The notes: a model not told the origin generated them from the letters alone. A DNA stretch of 64,000 bases from Rehmannia glutinosa (GCA_016081115.2 JABTTQ020003420.1:668524-732523), one strand, 5' to 3'. Positions 43,770-55,951 are shown, numbered from the stretch's first letter. Numbers and translations: made by a program.

Positions 43770-46240
43770 CTAATGACGAACCGAAGACGATCCAATCTCA
43801 ACCACATGTGGAGTTAAACTTGGAGTAGAACCTGGAGATCTAGTTCCACCAGATTGACTATTATTCCCAGTATTAACACTTCTAACATCCTCCAACAATC
43901 TCACCACATCTCCGATTTTCGGCCTCTGGGCCGGCACTCTTGCCACGCAGCTCATCCCTATTTGCAACATCGCCACCATTTCTTCCTCAATGTTCGGATA
44001 CCTAAGTAGCTCAACGTCAAACACTTCGCCCGTCCATTCCTCGCGTACCACAGAATGCACCCATCGCACCAAGTGGACAACCTCTTCACCGCCAGAGGCG
44101 ACGGGGGATTTCCCGGTGAGAAGTTCTAGAAGGAGAACTCCGAAACTGTAGACATCGGATGGTTGGGACACTTTTCTGGTGTCTGTGACTTCTGGGGCGC
44201 GATAGCCTGGTATTCGCATTACAGGTGGCGCGATTGGATTTGTTAGTGTTGCTAGGCCGAGATCGGATAGACAGGCGTGTTGTTGGGAGTTGAGGAAAAT
44301 GTTTGAGGATTTTATGTTGCCGTGAATGAGTTTCCCGCCACTTTGCGTGTGGATGTGAGCGACGCCTCTTGCTGCACCGATGGCGATTTTTAGTCGCGTT
44401 TCCCAGTCTAAAGGGATCCGTTTCTCGCCTCTTTTTGCTGCGAAAGTGATGAAAATGCGTTAGGTTTTAGTTCCGCCTAGAAGCATTATATAGGCTACGT
44501 TCGCTAGAAATTTTTTTTTGACCCAACTACGATTGCTTATTAAAATTTTCAGAAAATACAATACACATTCGCATTCATTTTTTCTATCATCAATCACATC
44601 AAATCATCATTTAAGAAAAAACATCAAATCAGCTACTATTACACTATTCACGTACTCTCACATTTCTAATTACATTCATATCCAATTATTATTTCACTAT
44701 TATATATCATATCAACTACCATAATTATTCATCATATTTTCATCTCATATCCAATTATATTCTTATAATTCATTTTTCTTTTCCAAAAATTTTATTACTA
44801 TTCTCTAGTAGAAAAGAAAATTTCGAAATGAAAGGATAACCAATCACAACAGGATCTTGAATTCCTTACAATGTTTCATATGTTGGTTCAATTCAACAAG
44901 TGAATGATGAATGTCACGTGCATAAGATGTTATCACTATTATACATGCAACATTTATTTAGCGTATTGAAACACAGTAAGAAATAGAAGACCTGAACGAA
45001 TAGCTAGAGGCATAATGATGTTTGAAGATATAACATACCATGTAACAAAGCGGACACACTTCCCCGACTGTAATAATCGTACACCATGAGCTTTTCGTCT
45101 TTCGAATAGTAGTAAGCCCTCAATGGAGCCACATTCTCATGCCTGATGTTCCCAACAATCTCCATCTGCTGCTCAAACTCTTTTCTCCCGACAACAACTT
45201 CCCTCAATCTCTTTACCGCGACTGTCGTTGCATCCTCCAATGCCGCTTTATACGTAGTGCCAAACGTGCCCTTACCAAGAACCTCAGCAGAAGCCCTCAA
45301 CAAATCTTCGAGATCAAACGCAAGACTACAACCTTCGAAAAACGCTAACCTAGTATTTTTGTCCTGATTCTCAGAAACCATCTTTTTCGTAGATTTTTCT
45401 TTCTTCCGTCGAAATATTATCGTCTCCTTTCTTTCGGTTAGTAACGATTAACAGCAAGGCAATTGAAACGAACGCTATTACGCAGCTACCGATAACAATC
45501 GCCAGAATGGCAGATTCACTAAATTTCGATGAGTGTCTTATTGGTGCGGGTGTAGGTGGACTAGCCGGAAGCAACGAATCCTCAGACGAAATGTTATTAC
45601 CAGAAAAAGACGAACTAGGAAATCTAAGAAGCGACCGAGGCACGCTTCCAGTAAGATTATTGTTCGACAAATCTAAAGATTGCAAGCTCGGGATATTAAT
45701 ATCAGGAATATCACCAGAAAGATCGTTATTCGCAAGACTCAGAACTGTCAAATGAGTCAAATTCGAAACCGAAGACGGACACTCCCGTTAAAACCGTTAT
45801 TCGACAGATTTAACACCGAGAGATTTTTCCAACCCGAAAAATCCAAAGGCAATGGACCATGAAAACTATTGTCCTGAAGATAAATTGCCATCAGATTACC
45901 AAGCTTCAAAAGATCAGATGGAAATGTACCACCAAGACCATTGGATCTCAAACTCAAGATCTGCAGCGGATAAACGGCTCAGAGTGTTCGGAGGGATTTC
46001 GCCTCTGAATCCAACGGCTGGCAATCGAATTGCTACAACTCTTGAATTATCATGATTGCAAGTAATTCCAGTCCAGCTATTGCAAGCAGAACTATTCTCA
46101 TTCCAATTTAGCTTACGCGAATGGTAAATTTTATCGATAAAATCGAGCAAAGCTTGTTTATCTTCAACAGGCTCAGCTATTACTAGCAAGCATAGAGTAG
46201 AATACACTAAAATTGCTGATAAGATAAACTTGATGCCCAT
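43770..46240 (-). CDS. LRR receptor-like pseudokinase (At5g58300/At4g23740-like)
   Basis: This encodes a plasma-membrane receptor-like protein of the LRR-III 'probable inactive receptor kinase' group. Exon 1 is 46240-45039 and exon 2 is 44437-43770, joined GT-AG at the position usual for the group. It has a signal peptide (FILSAILVYSTLCLLV), an LRR N-cap ending WTGITC, about five LRRs (LQDNSFHGPLPLDFSGW, NDLSGDIPDI), one membrane span (AILAIVIGSCVIAFVSIALL) and a kinase-like domain. The glycine loop GKGTFGTTYKAAL and lysine VAVKRL are present, but the catalytic HRD reads HGN and DFG reads DLG, so it is predicted inactive. Exon 1 has three frame breaks: about 45967 (two bases lost), about 45782 (one lost) and about 45400-45430. 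Exon 2 is clean. A 5'-leader intron is likely (strong donor near 46657). Confidence 0.88.
44438..45038 (-). other. Intron of the LRR receptor gene
   Basis: The donor GTATGTTATATC follows the codon for the last histidine of exon 1, and the acceptor CACTTTCGCAG precedes exon 2. The intron is AT-rich with many TCATAT/CAATTA tracts and a CCAATCACAAC sequence reminiscent of the MITE near 24376. No ORF of interest. Confidence 0.7.
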
Positions 46241-47229
46241 TTTTTACCTTATTCTCTGTTTTCAACACATGAAAAGCCCTCAAATAGTATCCTTAATCTC
46301 TGTCATCTCTGTAAATTTACCAAACAAGAACAAAAAATTAAAAAAAAAGAAACTGAAATTACACACAATAGTGATCACTGATCAATCAATAGCAGCCACA
46401 TTAATATTTTTTAGCCGTTTTTTTTTATAAAATTTTCTGAACAACGTTAGGTCAACCAACCAAATCCAACTTCACAGACATTAAAAAAACCCTTCCGTTT
46501 CAACTTTTTCTTCATTATTCTGTAAGACATTAGAGACAAAAAATTACCGAAAATTTTCTGGGTTTTTTCTAATCTTTAAAATTTCTAAATCATACAATAA
46601 ATAATTACTATAAATGCATCTCCATAAAAATTTCAGCTGAAAACTTAAACACTCACCTCGAATGCAGAGATCAAAGAACTTCAAACCTCTAACTAAAACA
46701 AACCCGTTACAGAAACTCCCAAAAAAAAGTTGCAAAATTAGAAAAACCCAAAATGAGATTAAGGGCCAAGAGATACAAGAATAACCCCAAAAAACACAAA
46801 AGGGCTTGTTTGTGATGAAAAAAGGGGGTGAATTTTTGGTTTGGGAGAGAAAAATCAGAAATGATTTGGGGTGGGGTTAAGGGGACAGAACAATAAATGA
46901 TTGAAAGTGATATGAGAAAGAAAAAAAAAACAGGGAGATGATTTAATTCTGTTTGTTTAGTGTTTTAGTGGTATAATAATGGCGCGGGAAGAGTGGGAAC
47001 TGCACGTGCAGGCAGCGTAACGACTACAGCTAACTGCAGAGAAGAAGAAGAAGAAGAAAAATAAATTAGTGTGAATTTGAATAATTAATGGAAGTTATGG
47101 GGAGAGAGAAGAGTCACGTAAATGGCACTTCAATGCACGGGTGTCATAAACGTGGGTTTGTTGGGATTAACAGTGTGTTTTCTCTTTGACCCAAAACAAC
47201 TTTTTTTTCAGGGAAAAACATGAGAGTTT
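46241..47229. promoter_or_regulatory. 5' leader and presumed promoter of the LRR receptor gene
   Basis: On the minus strand, a strong splice donor (TCGAGGTGAGTG, near 46657) and pyrimidine-rich acceptors before the ATG suggest a 5'-leader intron. Further upstream are GAA-rich runs (about 47041-47060: GAAGAAGAAG) and the palindromic GCACGTGC core (about 47002), a bZIP/bHLH G-box-like site. The core promoter was not resolved. Confidence 0.4.
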
Positions 47230-47910
47230 AGGAGTGTTTGCAAAAAATTCTGTTTTTAGAAGAAGTGATTTATTATAGCAGAAGTAGAAGTAGTTGAGAA
47301 TCAGAAATTGGGAGTGTTTGCAAACACTAAAAATAAGTGCTTTTTAGTTTTTTGCTTAAAAAAAACAGTTTTTAGTGTTTGATATACCTGGGTTCCGCTT
47401 CTAATTTACTTCATTTAATCGAGAATCTAAAAGTAGGAGATGAGTGCTTTATATTCTCGTCCGCTTTTAGTTTGAATTTTACAAATAAATAAGATACTTT
47501 TACTACTTTTTCACTAAAAAATGATCTCAACTTCTTATTCTCAACTTTTAATTCTATTTTCAAACACTAAAGAACTTGATTCTCAACTACTTTACTTCTC
47601 CTATAATAAATCACTTCTTCTAAAAGCGAAGTTTTTGCAAACACTCCCATTGTTAGTGTTTGAAAATAGAATTAAAAGTTGAGAATGAGAAGTTGAGAGT
47701 ATTTGATGAAAAAGTAGTAAAAATACTTATTTATTTATAAAATTTAAACTAGAAGCAGAAGTAATATCTAAAACACCTCTCTTCCTGCTTTTAGATTCTG
47801 ATTAAATGAAGCAGAATTAGAAGCAGAAATTGGTATATGCAAACACTAAAACTGCTTTTTTTAAACAAAAAATTGAAAAATACTTATTTTTAGTGTTTGC
47901 AAACACTCCC
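47230..47910 (+). mobile_element. Outer PIF/Tourist-like MITE interrupted by its own kin
   Basis: The outer copy consists of 47230-47309 plus 47652-47910 (with a 3-base duplication). Ends are AGGAGTGTTTGCAAA and TTTGCAAACACTCCC, flanked by TTT on both sides (47227-47229, 47911-47913). When the inserted copy is removed, the two parts align with it over their whole length. A 3-base duplication and GGGAGTGTTTG-type ends fit PIF/Harbinger-related Tourist elements. Confidence 0.8.
47310..47648 (-). mobile_element. Inner MITE of the same family, inverted
   Basis: This is a complete 339-bp element, GGGAGTGTTTGCAAACACT to TTTGCAAACACTCCC, flanked by ATT (47307-47309 and 47649-47651). Its sequence is the reverse complement of the outer element, with shared blocks such as GAAGTGATTTATTATAG and AAGTTGAGAAT. 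It therefore inserted into the outer copy in opposite orientation, making a long foldback region. Confidence 0.85.
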
Positions 47911-47925
47911 TTTATGTATTTCAAA

Positions 47926-48213
47926 TAGAGCTGGCAGATGGCCGGGCCGAGTTGGGTCTAGTGTTGGTCCATCAGGTTAAATAAAAAAATTAGGTGGGGT
48001 TGGCTAGAATCAAAATTTTTTTCGGTTCGCTATTTTTGGAGCCCAAACTTGATCGTACAAGTAAATTGTATAGGACTCACCGACTTTGCCCAACTTTTCG
48101 GGTTTAATGGGTCGACTAAATAGACCATGTTTCTTTCGGGCTCGTGAATTTGTAGCCCAGTCCGATCCTATCATCGGGCCGATCATGCCGAGCTGTTTTT
48201 GACATTATCTCTA
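47926..48213. mobile_element. 288-bp hAT MITE with 7/8 target duplication
   Basis: The ends TAGAGCTGGCAGATGG and GACATTATCTCTA are imperfectly inverted, and GGCCGGGCC / GGGCCGATC lie just inside. Flanks are ATTTCAAA (47918-47925) and ATTTCAAT (48214-48221), an 8-bp duplication with one difference. Non-coding. The left end is only 16 bases from the outer Tourist-like element. Confidence 0.8.
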
Positions 48214-48624
48214 ATTTCAATATTCAAGTAAATGGTAATTTTAGTCATATAGCTACTGGGAGTGACAATAATAACCCTGCAGAAATTATGATGTACAAAA
48301 GAAATTTGCAATTTTCGAAAAAATATCGGTTTCAATGGTTTGATTTACTGAAAATTGGAAAATTGCTGGAACGATTCACGTGTCTGCATTCCCGACTAAA
48401 TACGCTGATGTGGAAACTAGTTTCGCTGACTTGAGATGGACCGATACATAGAAATGTGGTGGGCGGATAAGAAACTAAACGAAAAATTCATATAAATTAT
48501 AACTAATATATATATATATATATTAAAAAATCCTAGTATAATTGTTTTTTTTAATGGGTGGGGGTTGTCGAGGACCAGGTTGCCCCCCTCGCCGCCCTTG
48601 GTCCCAATCAACATGCTAACTTAA

Positions 48625-48740
48625 TTAGATGATAATTCACTGGGGTTAACCCAATGACAACGAGTATTACTCTTAAGTGAAGGGAAAATGGGTTCGAGTC
48701 TCTGCAATGACAGGGACGGATTTTAAAAAGAAAAAAAAAA
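48625..48740 (+). repeat. SINE-like sequence with A-rich tail
   Basis: A B-box-like GGGTTCGAGTCTC (about 48690) lies 50 bases after TTAACCCAATGACAACG and is followed by an A-rich end (about 48724-48740). The arrangement matches a tRNA-derived SINE in plus orientation. No secure target duplication. Confidence 0.45.
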
Positions 48741-48907
48741 TTACTTAGAGAATGTCTACATGACTAAAATTTGTTTTGGTGTGCATGGTCAGAAATGTGG
48801 ACGCGTGAATTTTTTTGGATAAATTTCATTTTTCTTCTCACAAATAACTGAATTCGATTCTTAAATTGCAATTTTGGGGGGACAAATATTGCCACCACCT
48901 ATAGATA

Positions 48908-49442
48908 TAGGGGCGTCAATTTGTGACACGACACGATAACCCAACACGAACCTAACATGGATTTAGCAGGTACATGTACAACCCTTAACAGGTTCGGGTC
49001 AAAATCGGGTTGAACACGGATAACACGAAAAATAAATAGGTCAGGTCGGGTCGACCCGTGGGTCGACACGATTGACCTATGTAACCCATTTAATTTTATA
49101 GTGATATATTATTTTAATATTTTGTGATGTTTTATTGGTTATATGATGATGAAAAAATTATTAAATGCATTCTTTTAATAATTTTTAATATTTAATGTAT
49201 TTTTTATTTGTAATTTAAATTTTTCTGTTTTTATTTTTATTTTTTTCGTACACCGGGTTTAAATTATACGGGTTTTTCGTGGTCGTGTCGGGTTATCCGT
49301 GTCATAAACGGTCGTGTTCGGTCGTGTATCTTGACACCGAATAATTAAACGGGTCGGGTTCGGGTTCGTGTCGACCAGAATGCTTGTTGTGTAAAAATAC
49401 GACCCGCGAACACTAAACACTTACACGGCGATCGACACCCTA
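48908..49442. mobile_element. 535-bp hAT MITE with perfect 8-bp target duplication
   Basis: TAGGGGCGTCAATTTG at the left and ATCGACACCCTA at the right are the termini. The 8 flanking bases TATAGATA are identical at 48900-48907 and 49443-49450. Subterminal ACACGA/TCGTGT motifs are numerous (for example CGGTCGTGTTCGGTCGTG near 49310). No ORF of interest. The intact duplication suggests a moderately young insertion. Confidence 0.9.
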
Positions 49443-50599
49443 TATAGATACATGACAAACTTATCCTTCAAGATGCATTATGCATTTGAAAAGAGCTATT
49501 CACACTTAATTATTTTCATTATTATTAATAATTTAAGTATCAAAACTTCAGTTGACTTATTTTTGGGAGAAGACAACTTTGCCGTGGTTCGCTTTCACAA
49601 TGCAGTAGACATTACTTTAATTATTATTGTGCATGGTCTGCTTACGTTGTATGCGTGTTATATGTTACATATATATAATTCAATAATCTTACAATATAAA
49701 TTACACATATTACCCAACATTTCAGGTAGCAAATTTATCATATAATTGGTTTTGACTTTTGAATCAACATACATTCAGATCTATGCTTTGACGTACCAGC
49801 AAAAAAGCATGAAATCTTGTCTTGACGTGGCGATGGATATCACAAAATACAATTGGGCTTAATAGAGAATTGGTCCAGTAAATATGTAGTGCTTGTTTGG
49901 GACACGTAGTCTTGTTTGGGAAGACTTGCGAACAAAATCCATATGTGAAATGATTTCTCATTAAGATCTTTTTAAAAAGCCCTTTATATTTTTTTACACA
50001 TATTTGGTGAAACCCATTTGAAAAAAGTGCTTTTGATTTAGAAGTCCATTCTCTTGATGAAATTGTGTTTGTAAACTATTATAATAAGTGCATTTTAACA
50101 TGAATTGACAATATTAACCCTACATGTATCAAAATATTTTTTGCAGCCCCAGGATTTCAAATAACTACAGACTTATCTTAACCATTAAAATTAATTAACA
50201 CAAACAACTTTTGTATCATTCTCTCAAAAAAATATTTACGAAAGCGGATTAGTTGATTTCAAGGAGAAGAAAAATTAACGCATACATATTAATACAAATA
50301 CTCTTTTCCCATCATAAGAACTTATAATATTAAGTTAAATTCATTCTCAAAAATTATTTATTAAAATAAATGCTACACCAATGATGAAAAACATATGCAT
50401 ATAATAACATTAAATACGAGCATAAAACATATGCATATAATAACATAAGTTGCAAATTTAATTGATTGATACCATCTGAAATTTAATCCCTAAACTAATA
50501 AAGGTGTCTTTGCCTAGAAAAAAATTATAAATCAAAACTAAGATATTCAAATAAAAAAACTATATATGAATTAAAGAAATTAACGATAGTCAAAATCCT

Positions 50600-51850
50600 C
50601 TTGCTTGGTATATGGAATCGGCGATAACATTACGTACAATACTCATTTCTTGACTTTGATGCTCATTCATCGTTTCATATGTTTCGTCATCATATTCTCT
50701 AAGCCGATCTCTGTTTCTTCATTATCGCTAACATAATCTTCATCTTCATCGTAACGCTTAAATTCTTCATCGCCTATTGCCACTCGTCTTATATAATTAT
50801 GCAATGCCATCAAGCAACAACAATTAATCTTTGACTTTCAAAGGGAAATTTGGCCATTTTTTTAAAATTGGCAGGGACTTCCACACTCCAAAACAACGCT
50901 CAATTATATTTTTAATGACGAATGAGAGTGATTAAAGAATTCTTTAGGTCCACTTGCTCGTTGCTCTCTTCGGAATTGATTTGAATGGTAGCGTGTGCCT
51001 TTGTAAGGTGCTAAAAATCCAGGCATATTTGGATATCCAAAGATCAACAACATAATATTTACGTGAGAGTAAATTCATGTATCATATCAACAAATAAGAC
51101 TAAGAAATGAGATTCCCGATTGCTAACCTCTAGGAGGCATCGAAAATCTCAAAGTTGGTCTATGAATACGATTAGTTAAATATACGAGAATCATGAGAAA
51201 ATCCTTCTCATCCTGCCCAAACAAAAGTGAATCGCATGTCAAATGAGCATGCTGCCATAACATTTTGAGTGCAACCACCTTTTCTCCCACGATAAGCAAG
51301 TTGTTCGCTAACTGGGATAACAACATCGACATGTGTTCCATCAATTGCACCAATACAACCCTAATTAAGAACCAAATAAATAAAAAAAATCAAGACACAA
51401 AAGATGAAAATATATTTTTCATAGTAAATTTTTTGTATACTTGATGGGGAAAAAATTACCTTGAAGTGTGGCCAATATTTAGGATTATTACGTATATAAC
51501 TTGGTATTTCTTCAAATGACGGTGCAACAATCATTGACATGGAAAACTTTATAAGAGCTTTCAACACAATATTGAAGTGATGACTGATGGTTTCTTCCGA
51601 ATGTTGAAAACGTTCTTGTAACATTAGGTTCCTTTCATCATGATCAATAGTCATTAGAAAGATAGCCAATCGCTTCTTCAACGCTTACCTCTCGACTATC
51701 ATTTAGCAAATTTCTTCCTCGAAGTTCTATTGTGAGTCGCAAAATACATGTTTTTCCATTCTAACTAATTCATGACAACGTTTATGATGCCCATTTAAAA
51801 CATCCATTACAAAGCGATGTCCTCGATACATTGAATCTCATGCTCCTTCA
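50600..51850 (-). pseudogene. PIF/Harbinger DDE transposase (HARBI1-like), broken
   Basis: The sequence RFVMDVLNGHHKRCHELVRM starts the conserved N-terminal region. 51681-51470 reads DERNLMLQERFQHSEETISHHFN and NPKYWPHFK. After an apparent intron (GTAATT…TTAG, about 51463-51360) come GCIGAIDGTHVDVVIP (first catalytic Asp), YRGRKGGCTQNVMAAC and HDSRI (second Asp), with a stop in place of the Trp of AGWEG. 51035-50900 gives PNMPGFLAPYKGTRYH, and the region of the last catalytic Glu is IIERCFGVWK, frame-shifted. The family identity is secure; the protein would be inactive. Confidence 0.85.
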
Positions 51851-52309
51851 TACAATATGATTTCGTAATAAGAAATGATCTTTCCAACCATAACACTTAT
51901 CGATGCAACCGATGCAACATTTTGCATTCATCATATTTATTTTCCCCATCAATGTTCATTATATCCTAACAAGCAAAAATAACATTAGAGAAAACAATCA
52001 TGTTCTTTAATTAAATAAGTACTAAGCAAAAATAGTTCACTTGATTTTTCACTAAGATATAAAAATTATTAAAAGAAATCATGCGATACAATCCACTTAA
52101 ATCATATAATTGTCCAAAATAAAGTGAATGCATATTCATCTTAATAGACTAGTAAAAAAAGAACATGTATCCGAAATTGCCATAACTTGAAAAAAAGAAA
52201 TATATTGCCACATTTGAAACATGAATTCAATACAAAAAACGAAAAATAGAACATAACTAGTAAAAGACTATCTACAAAAAAACTACTATTAACACCTACC
52301 TAAAAGCTG

Positions 52310-53511
52310 GGAACTTAATTGAAAAAAGGGACAGGTTGAAAATCATAATATTCTCGATATGATCTATATAGAATAGATCCTATTAAAAGTCCTATCATGT
52401 TGCGTTTTTTTCATCTTCAAGCCACAAGAAACGTAGTTCAATCCCCAAGAGCAATAAATAAATCTCGTTGTTCCTTTTTCAAAAATAACCTACACGCAAA
52501 TAAATAAAGCTCGCTTCTTTAGGTACGGAGACATCTCATTTAGTATTTTAATGCATTCTTGATCGTATTCTCGAGATCTTGCACCCATTACTTTGGCAGT
52601 TTCACAAATATGGCTCAGATACTTATCCATATTTGTCAGGCGGTAAGAAACTTTACGAGAGCATTTGGGTGGTGGAATTTCATCCCCGACCTCTTACGGC
52701 GCTTATTCGCTAACACCAAAGCAGATTCCAATTCCATTTTTCGTTTGATTTGATTTAGTTACATTATTTGGTTCTTCATCTCATATCTCTTGATTATGTG
52801 TATCATATTTTTCATTTGATTGACTTGATTGGGTTTGACATGACCCAATAAAGTCATTTGGTAGAGATCCTTTGAAGGTGCCCAAGCATTTTTTTAGGTT
52901 GCATATCCTTCTTTAAACAAAGATGTCAATTCTTCAAAATTTTCAAGTCCTTTGTAGCGAAACTTAATAGCATCAGGATTGACCTATAAAATTATAAAAA
53001 TCAGTCATTGAAGCCTATACTTATAACAAATGTGTATGTTTATGAGTTTTATGATTTAATGCAAAAACACTTACCTTCAAGTACTCCTCCCACCATTCTT
53101 CGGGATGCAGAGACGTGTGTTTTTACATTATCCCAACCAAGTCCAAAAGATCTCAATTTACTAGCTTATACCACACTTTCCAACCTTGCTTGGTATTGTC
53201 CCAATGATTTTCGATTTGCTTTTTATCATATTCCAAACAGCCTTTCCGAACAAAATCGAACAAATTTTGTTCCACCCATCTCTAGTAAAAAGGTTCTTAC
53301 TTTACTCCTTTGACATTTGCTCACAACACAATTCAACAAACAGTTTGTGTGCATCACTATTCCAAATTGCCTTTAGCTTTCCATTTTTCTTAAACAGACG
53401 CGCATTTGGATTAAGTTCCATATAATGATCTTTGAAAATAATAATTCCATTTGGAATATGGAAAATGATGGCATATAATATAACACTACGATATACTCGA
53501 AAATATATCAA
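52310..53511 (-). pseudogene. Myb/SANT-like ORF1 of the PIF/Harbinger element
   Basis: 53380-53303 encodes AIWNSDAHKLFVELCCEQMSK, and the next frame continues FTRDGWNKICSI, typical of the Myb/SANT-like DNA-binding domain (Myb_DNA-bind_3) of PIF ORF1 proteins. After a probable intron near 53070-52985, the C-terminal part reads in several frames down to about 52310 (NPDAIKFRYKGLENFEELTSL). ORF1 helps the transposase bind and enter the nucleus. It is broken by stops and shifts. Confidence 0.7.
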
Positions 53512-54569
53512 ATCATTAATAATCTAGCTCCTATTAGAAACCGACACACCGCATAATATATCCAACAATATTAAGGTTTCAAGAATAATAACACATATTT
53601 AATTAAAAAGCAACGGACATCGACGTGGGAAATATTTCAATACAAGAATGTTCTATTTGTATGAGGAGGTTTGATTCAAGTACAAACAATATGATCAGAC
53701 TAAAAACTCGAAAAACCACGCTCATAAAAATCCAACATACAAAGCTCTACTTAACATCACCAGATAAATCACTTAACGACACAAATATTTCTACGATTAG
53801 AAATTTCTTTGTCCTATTTGAAAAGTCTGATAAAGAAACTTTTGAAACAAAACATGTATATAAAGAAGAGAGAATTACCCAAATCAATTGCAGAAAAATA
53901 TAAGAAGTCCTTCAAATCTTCTGAGAATTTTTGCCGCGAATTTTTTTCTTTGCAGAATGAAGAACACGTCTGTTCTTCAAGAAACCACAGAACTCTGAAG
54001 AATTTTCACTGTAGATATATATTAGGTTAAGGTTAATAGTGGTAATTTAACTAGAAAGAGAGAGGATAAAATAAGAAAATATTAATAACCTCCCAAAAAA
54101 TGCGGAAATGGATGTAAAATGGGTTCTCAAAAGTTGCCTTTTCCCACTTCTCCAAATGGACTTTTGGAATGTGACTTTTCCCAAAAGTCCATCCAATATA
54201 AACCACCAAACATCCTAAAAAATCTCAAATGGACTTTTGAGTCTAAAAGCCCATTTGAAAAGTGCATCCAAACAAGCACTATAATTTTTGGGTGGTTATG
54301 ACATTTACGTTTTCAACATGCAATTTAGGATTTTAGTTATAAAAAATGGCATGTTGAGGATAATTTTGGCCGGAAAATTCAAATGTTATCATTTCACCAC
54401 CCCAATTTGAAGAATTTCAATTTGTTGGAGAAATTGGTGATTTGGATGCTGACTGAGACACATAAGACATGCAATTTTCATATGATTATTAAGGATTGAG
54501 ATTTCTTGTTCCATAGTCTTATTTCACTATATGTTCCATTATATCGATGAACTGTTAGTCAAGTGGTTA

Positions 54570-55789
54570 TGATAATCTAGAGGGGGGTGAATAGATTATC
54601 CCGTTTTCGGATTTACGCCCTCTTTTTTCGAATATGTAGATGATGTCCACAATATAAGTGCGGAAATGTAAACAACACACGATAATTTATAGATGTTCAA
54701 CCCACCTAGGGTCTAATCTTCTACCACCCGGTATGTCCGGAATGGATTTCCAAAAAGGAAAAAAATTATTAATAGATATCAAACTATTACAACATTTACA
54801 TTAAAGAGTACCACACTCTTTTTACAACACTACCTATGAAGATTACTACAATCTTCTTATACCAATGAAGAGCACCACACTCTTCAGTCTTCAATACCTA
54901 GAATCAACCAAGTTTGTTCTTAGCACAAGAACACTAACAACGATGTCTTGTTTTGGATGAGTTAAAACAATTCAAGATTACAACTCAAATGAAGTATACA
55001 ACTTTGAAGTGCAAGTGTAATCAAGAATGAAGTCTAATACTCAAGATGTGCAAGTGCAAGACTTATGCTAAATACAACAAGAATATGAAAGAGAAGAACA
55101 ATGCTAAGTTTGCTTGTTGTTTGTATTGTTGTGTTGTTGTATTGTGTTGCTTCAAGCCTTCATCTATTTATAGGAGAGCTCTTGGATTTTAATCCCAACA
55201 ATAGCTCCTCCTTTAAAAATTGAAATCAGAAACAATTGCACATTAAATGGAGAATATAGTTGTTAGAAATCAATTCCTTAATTTCATGAAAAGTTGTCTC
55301 ATTTGTAATAGATAGTTTGTTGATAAAGATTAGGTCTATCAGCTTGACCTCTAATACATTAAATTGAAAATAGCTTGAAAAAACACACTATTGGACCGAT
55401 CCAGGGAGGGTTGGATTGGTCGACCTATTTAGAGGTCGACGGTCGCCTACCCTGGGACCTGGGTTGGCCTTACAAAAATGTGAGATAGAATTGTTTTTGG
55501 CCAAATTTCAATTCCTAGCACTAGTCGACCTGGGTCGACCGGGTCTACCTGAACCATTTTTGGTTATGTTTCGTTTCTATTTCGTAAATTCAACTTCGTG
55601 CACGGGTTTCCTCAGTATGACCGATTGGCCTCGAAACATAAGTGTTGTCCGATTTTTGTCAAAAATAAACTTCAAGAAATACTCCAAAAAATTAGTAAAA
55701 ATCATTTAAATCGTTTTGAAGTATTTGGACAACATTCGGGATATTATTTTGGTGTAAAACTCAATAATATGAAATCATCAAAATAATGA
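54570..55789 (-). repeat. Solo copia-type LTR, opposite orientation to 29053
   Basis: On the minus strand it starts near TGATGATTTCATATTATTG, passes TTACACCAAAATAATA and TGGAGTATTTCTTGAAGTTT, and ends CCCCCTCTAGATTATCA. These features match 29053-30507. It has the same GC-rich GGTCGACC zone and three GAAGA…TCTTC hairpins, but fewer repeats than the plus copy. No internal region flanks it. Clean target duplications were not found. Confidence 0.75.
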
Positions 55790-55951
55790 AAAAAAAAATT
55801 ATCTAAAATGAACGACACATGTATATGACGAAGTCATAATTATACATATATGTGTCATTCATCCAATACAATAAAATATGAAGTGGAATAGAATTGTGGA
55901 ACATGAGATATGTTCCAGATTATTAATTAATATTATTAAATTTTGATATAA

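Larger units (their letters stand above)
49887..54281 (-). mobile_element. PIF/Harbinger transposon (decayed autonomous copy)
   Basis: Fourteen-base inverted ends, TAGTGCTTGTTTGG at 49887-49900 and CCAAACAAGCACTA at 54268-54281, enclose two PIF/Harbinger-type genes on the minus strand: a Myb/SANT-like DNA-binding protein (about 53430-52310) and a DDE transposase (about 51850-50600). This two-gene layout is characteristic of plant PIF elements. Both genes carry stops and frame breaks. The usual 3-base target duplication is not evident, so the terminal assignment is less sure than the genes. Confidence 0.8.

Noticed and set aside
53625..54030. ORFs upstream of the Harbinger ORF1
   Set aside because: They are on the opposite strand, AT-rich, without recognisable domain; probably leader DNA of the transposon.
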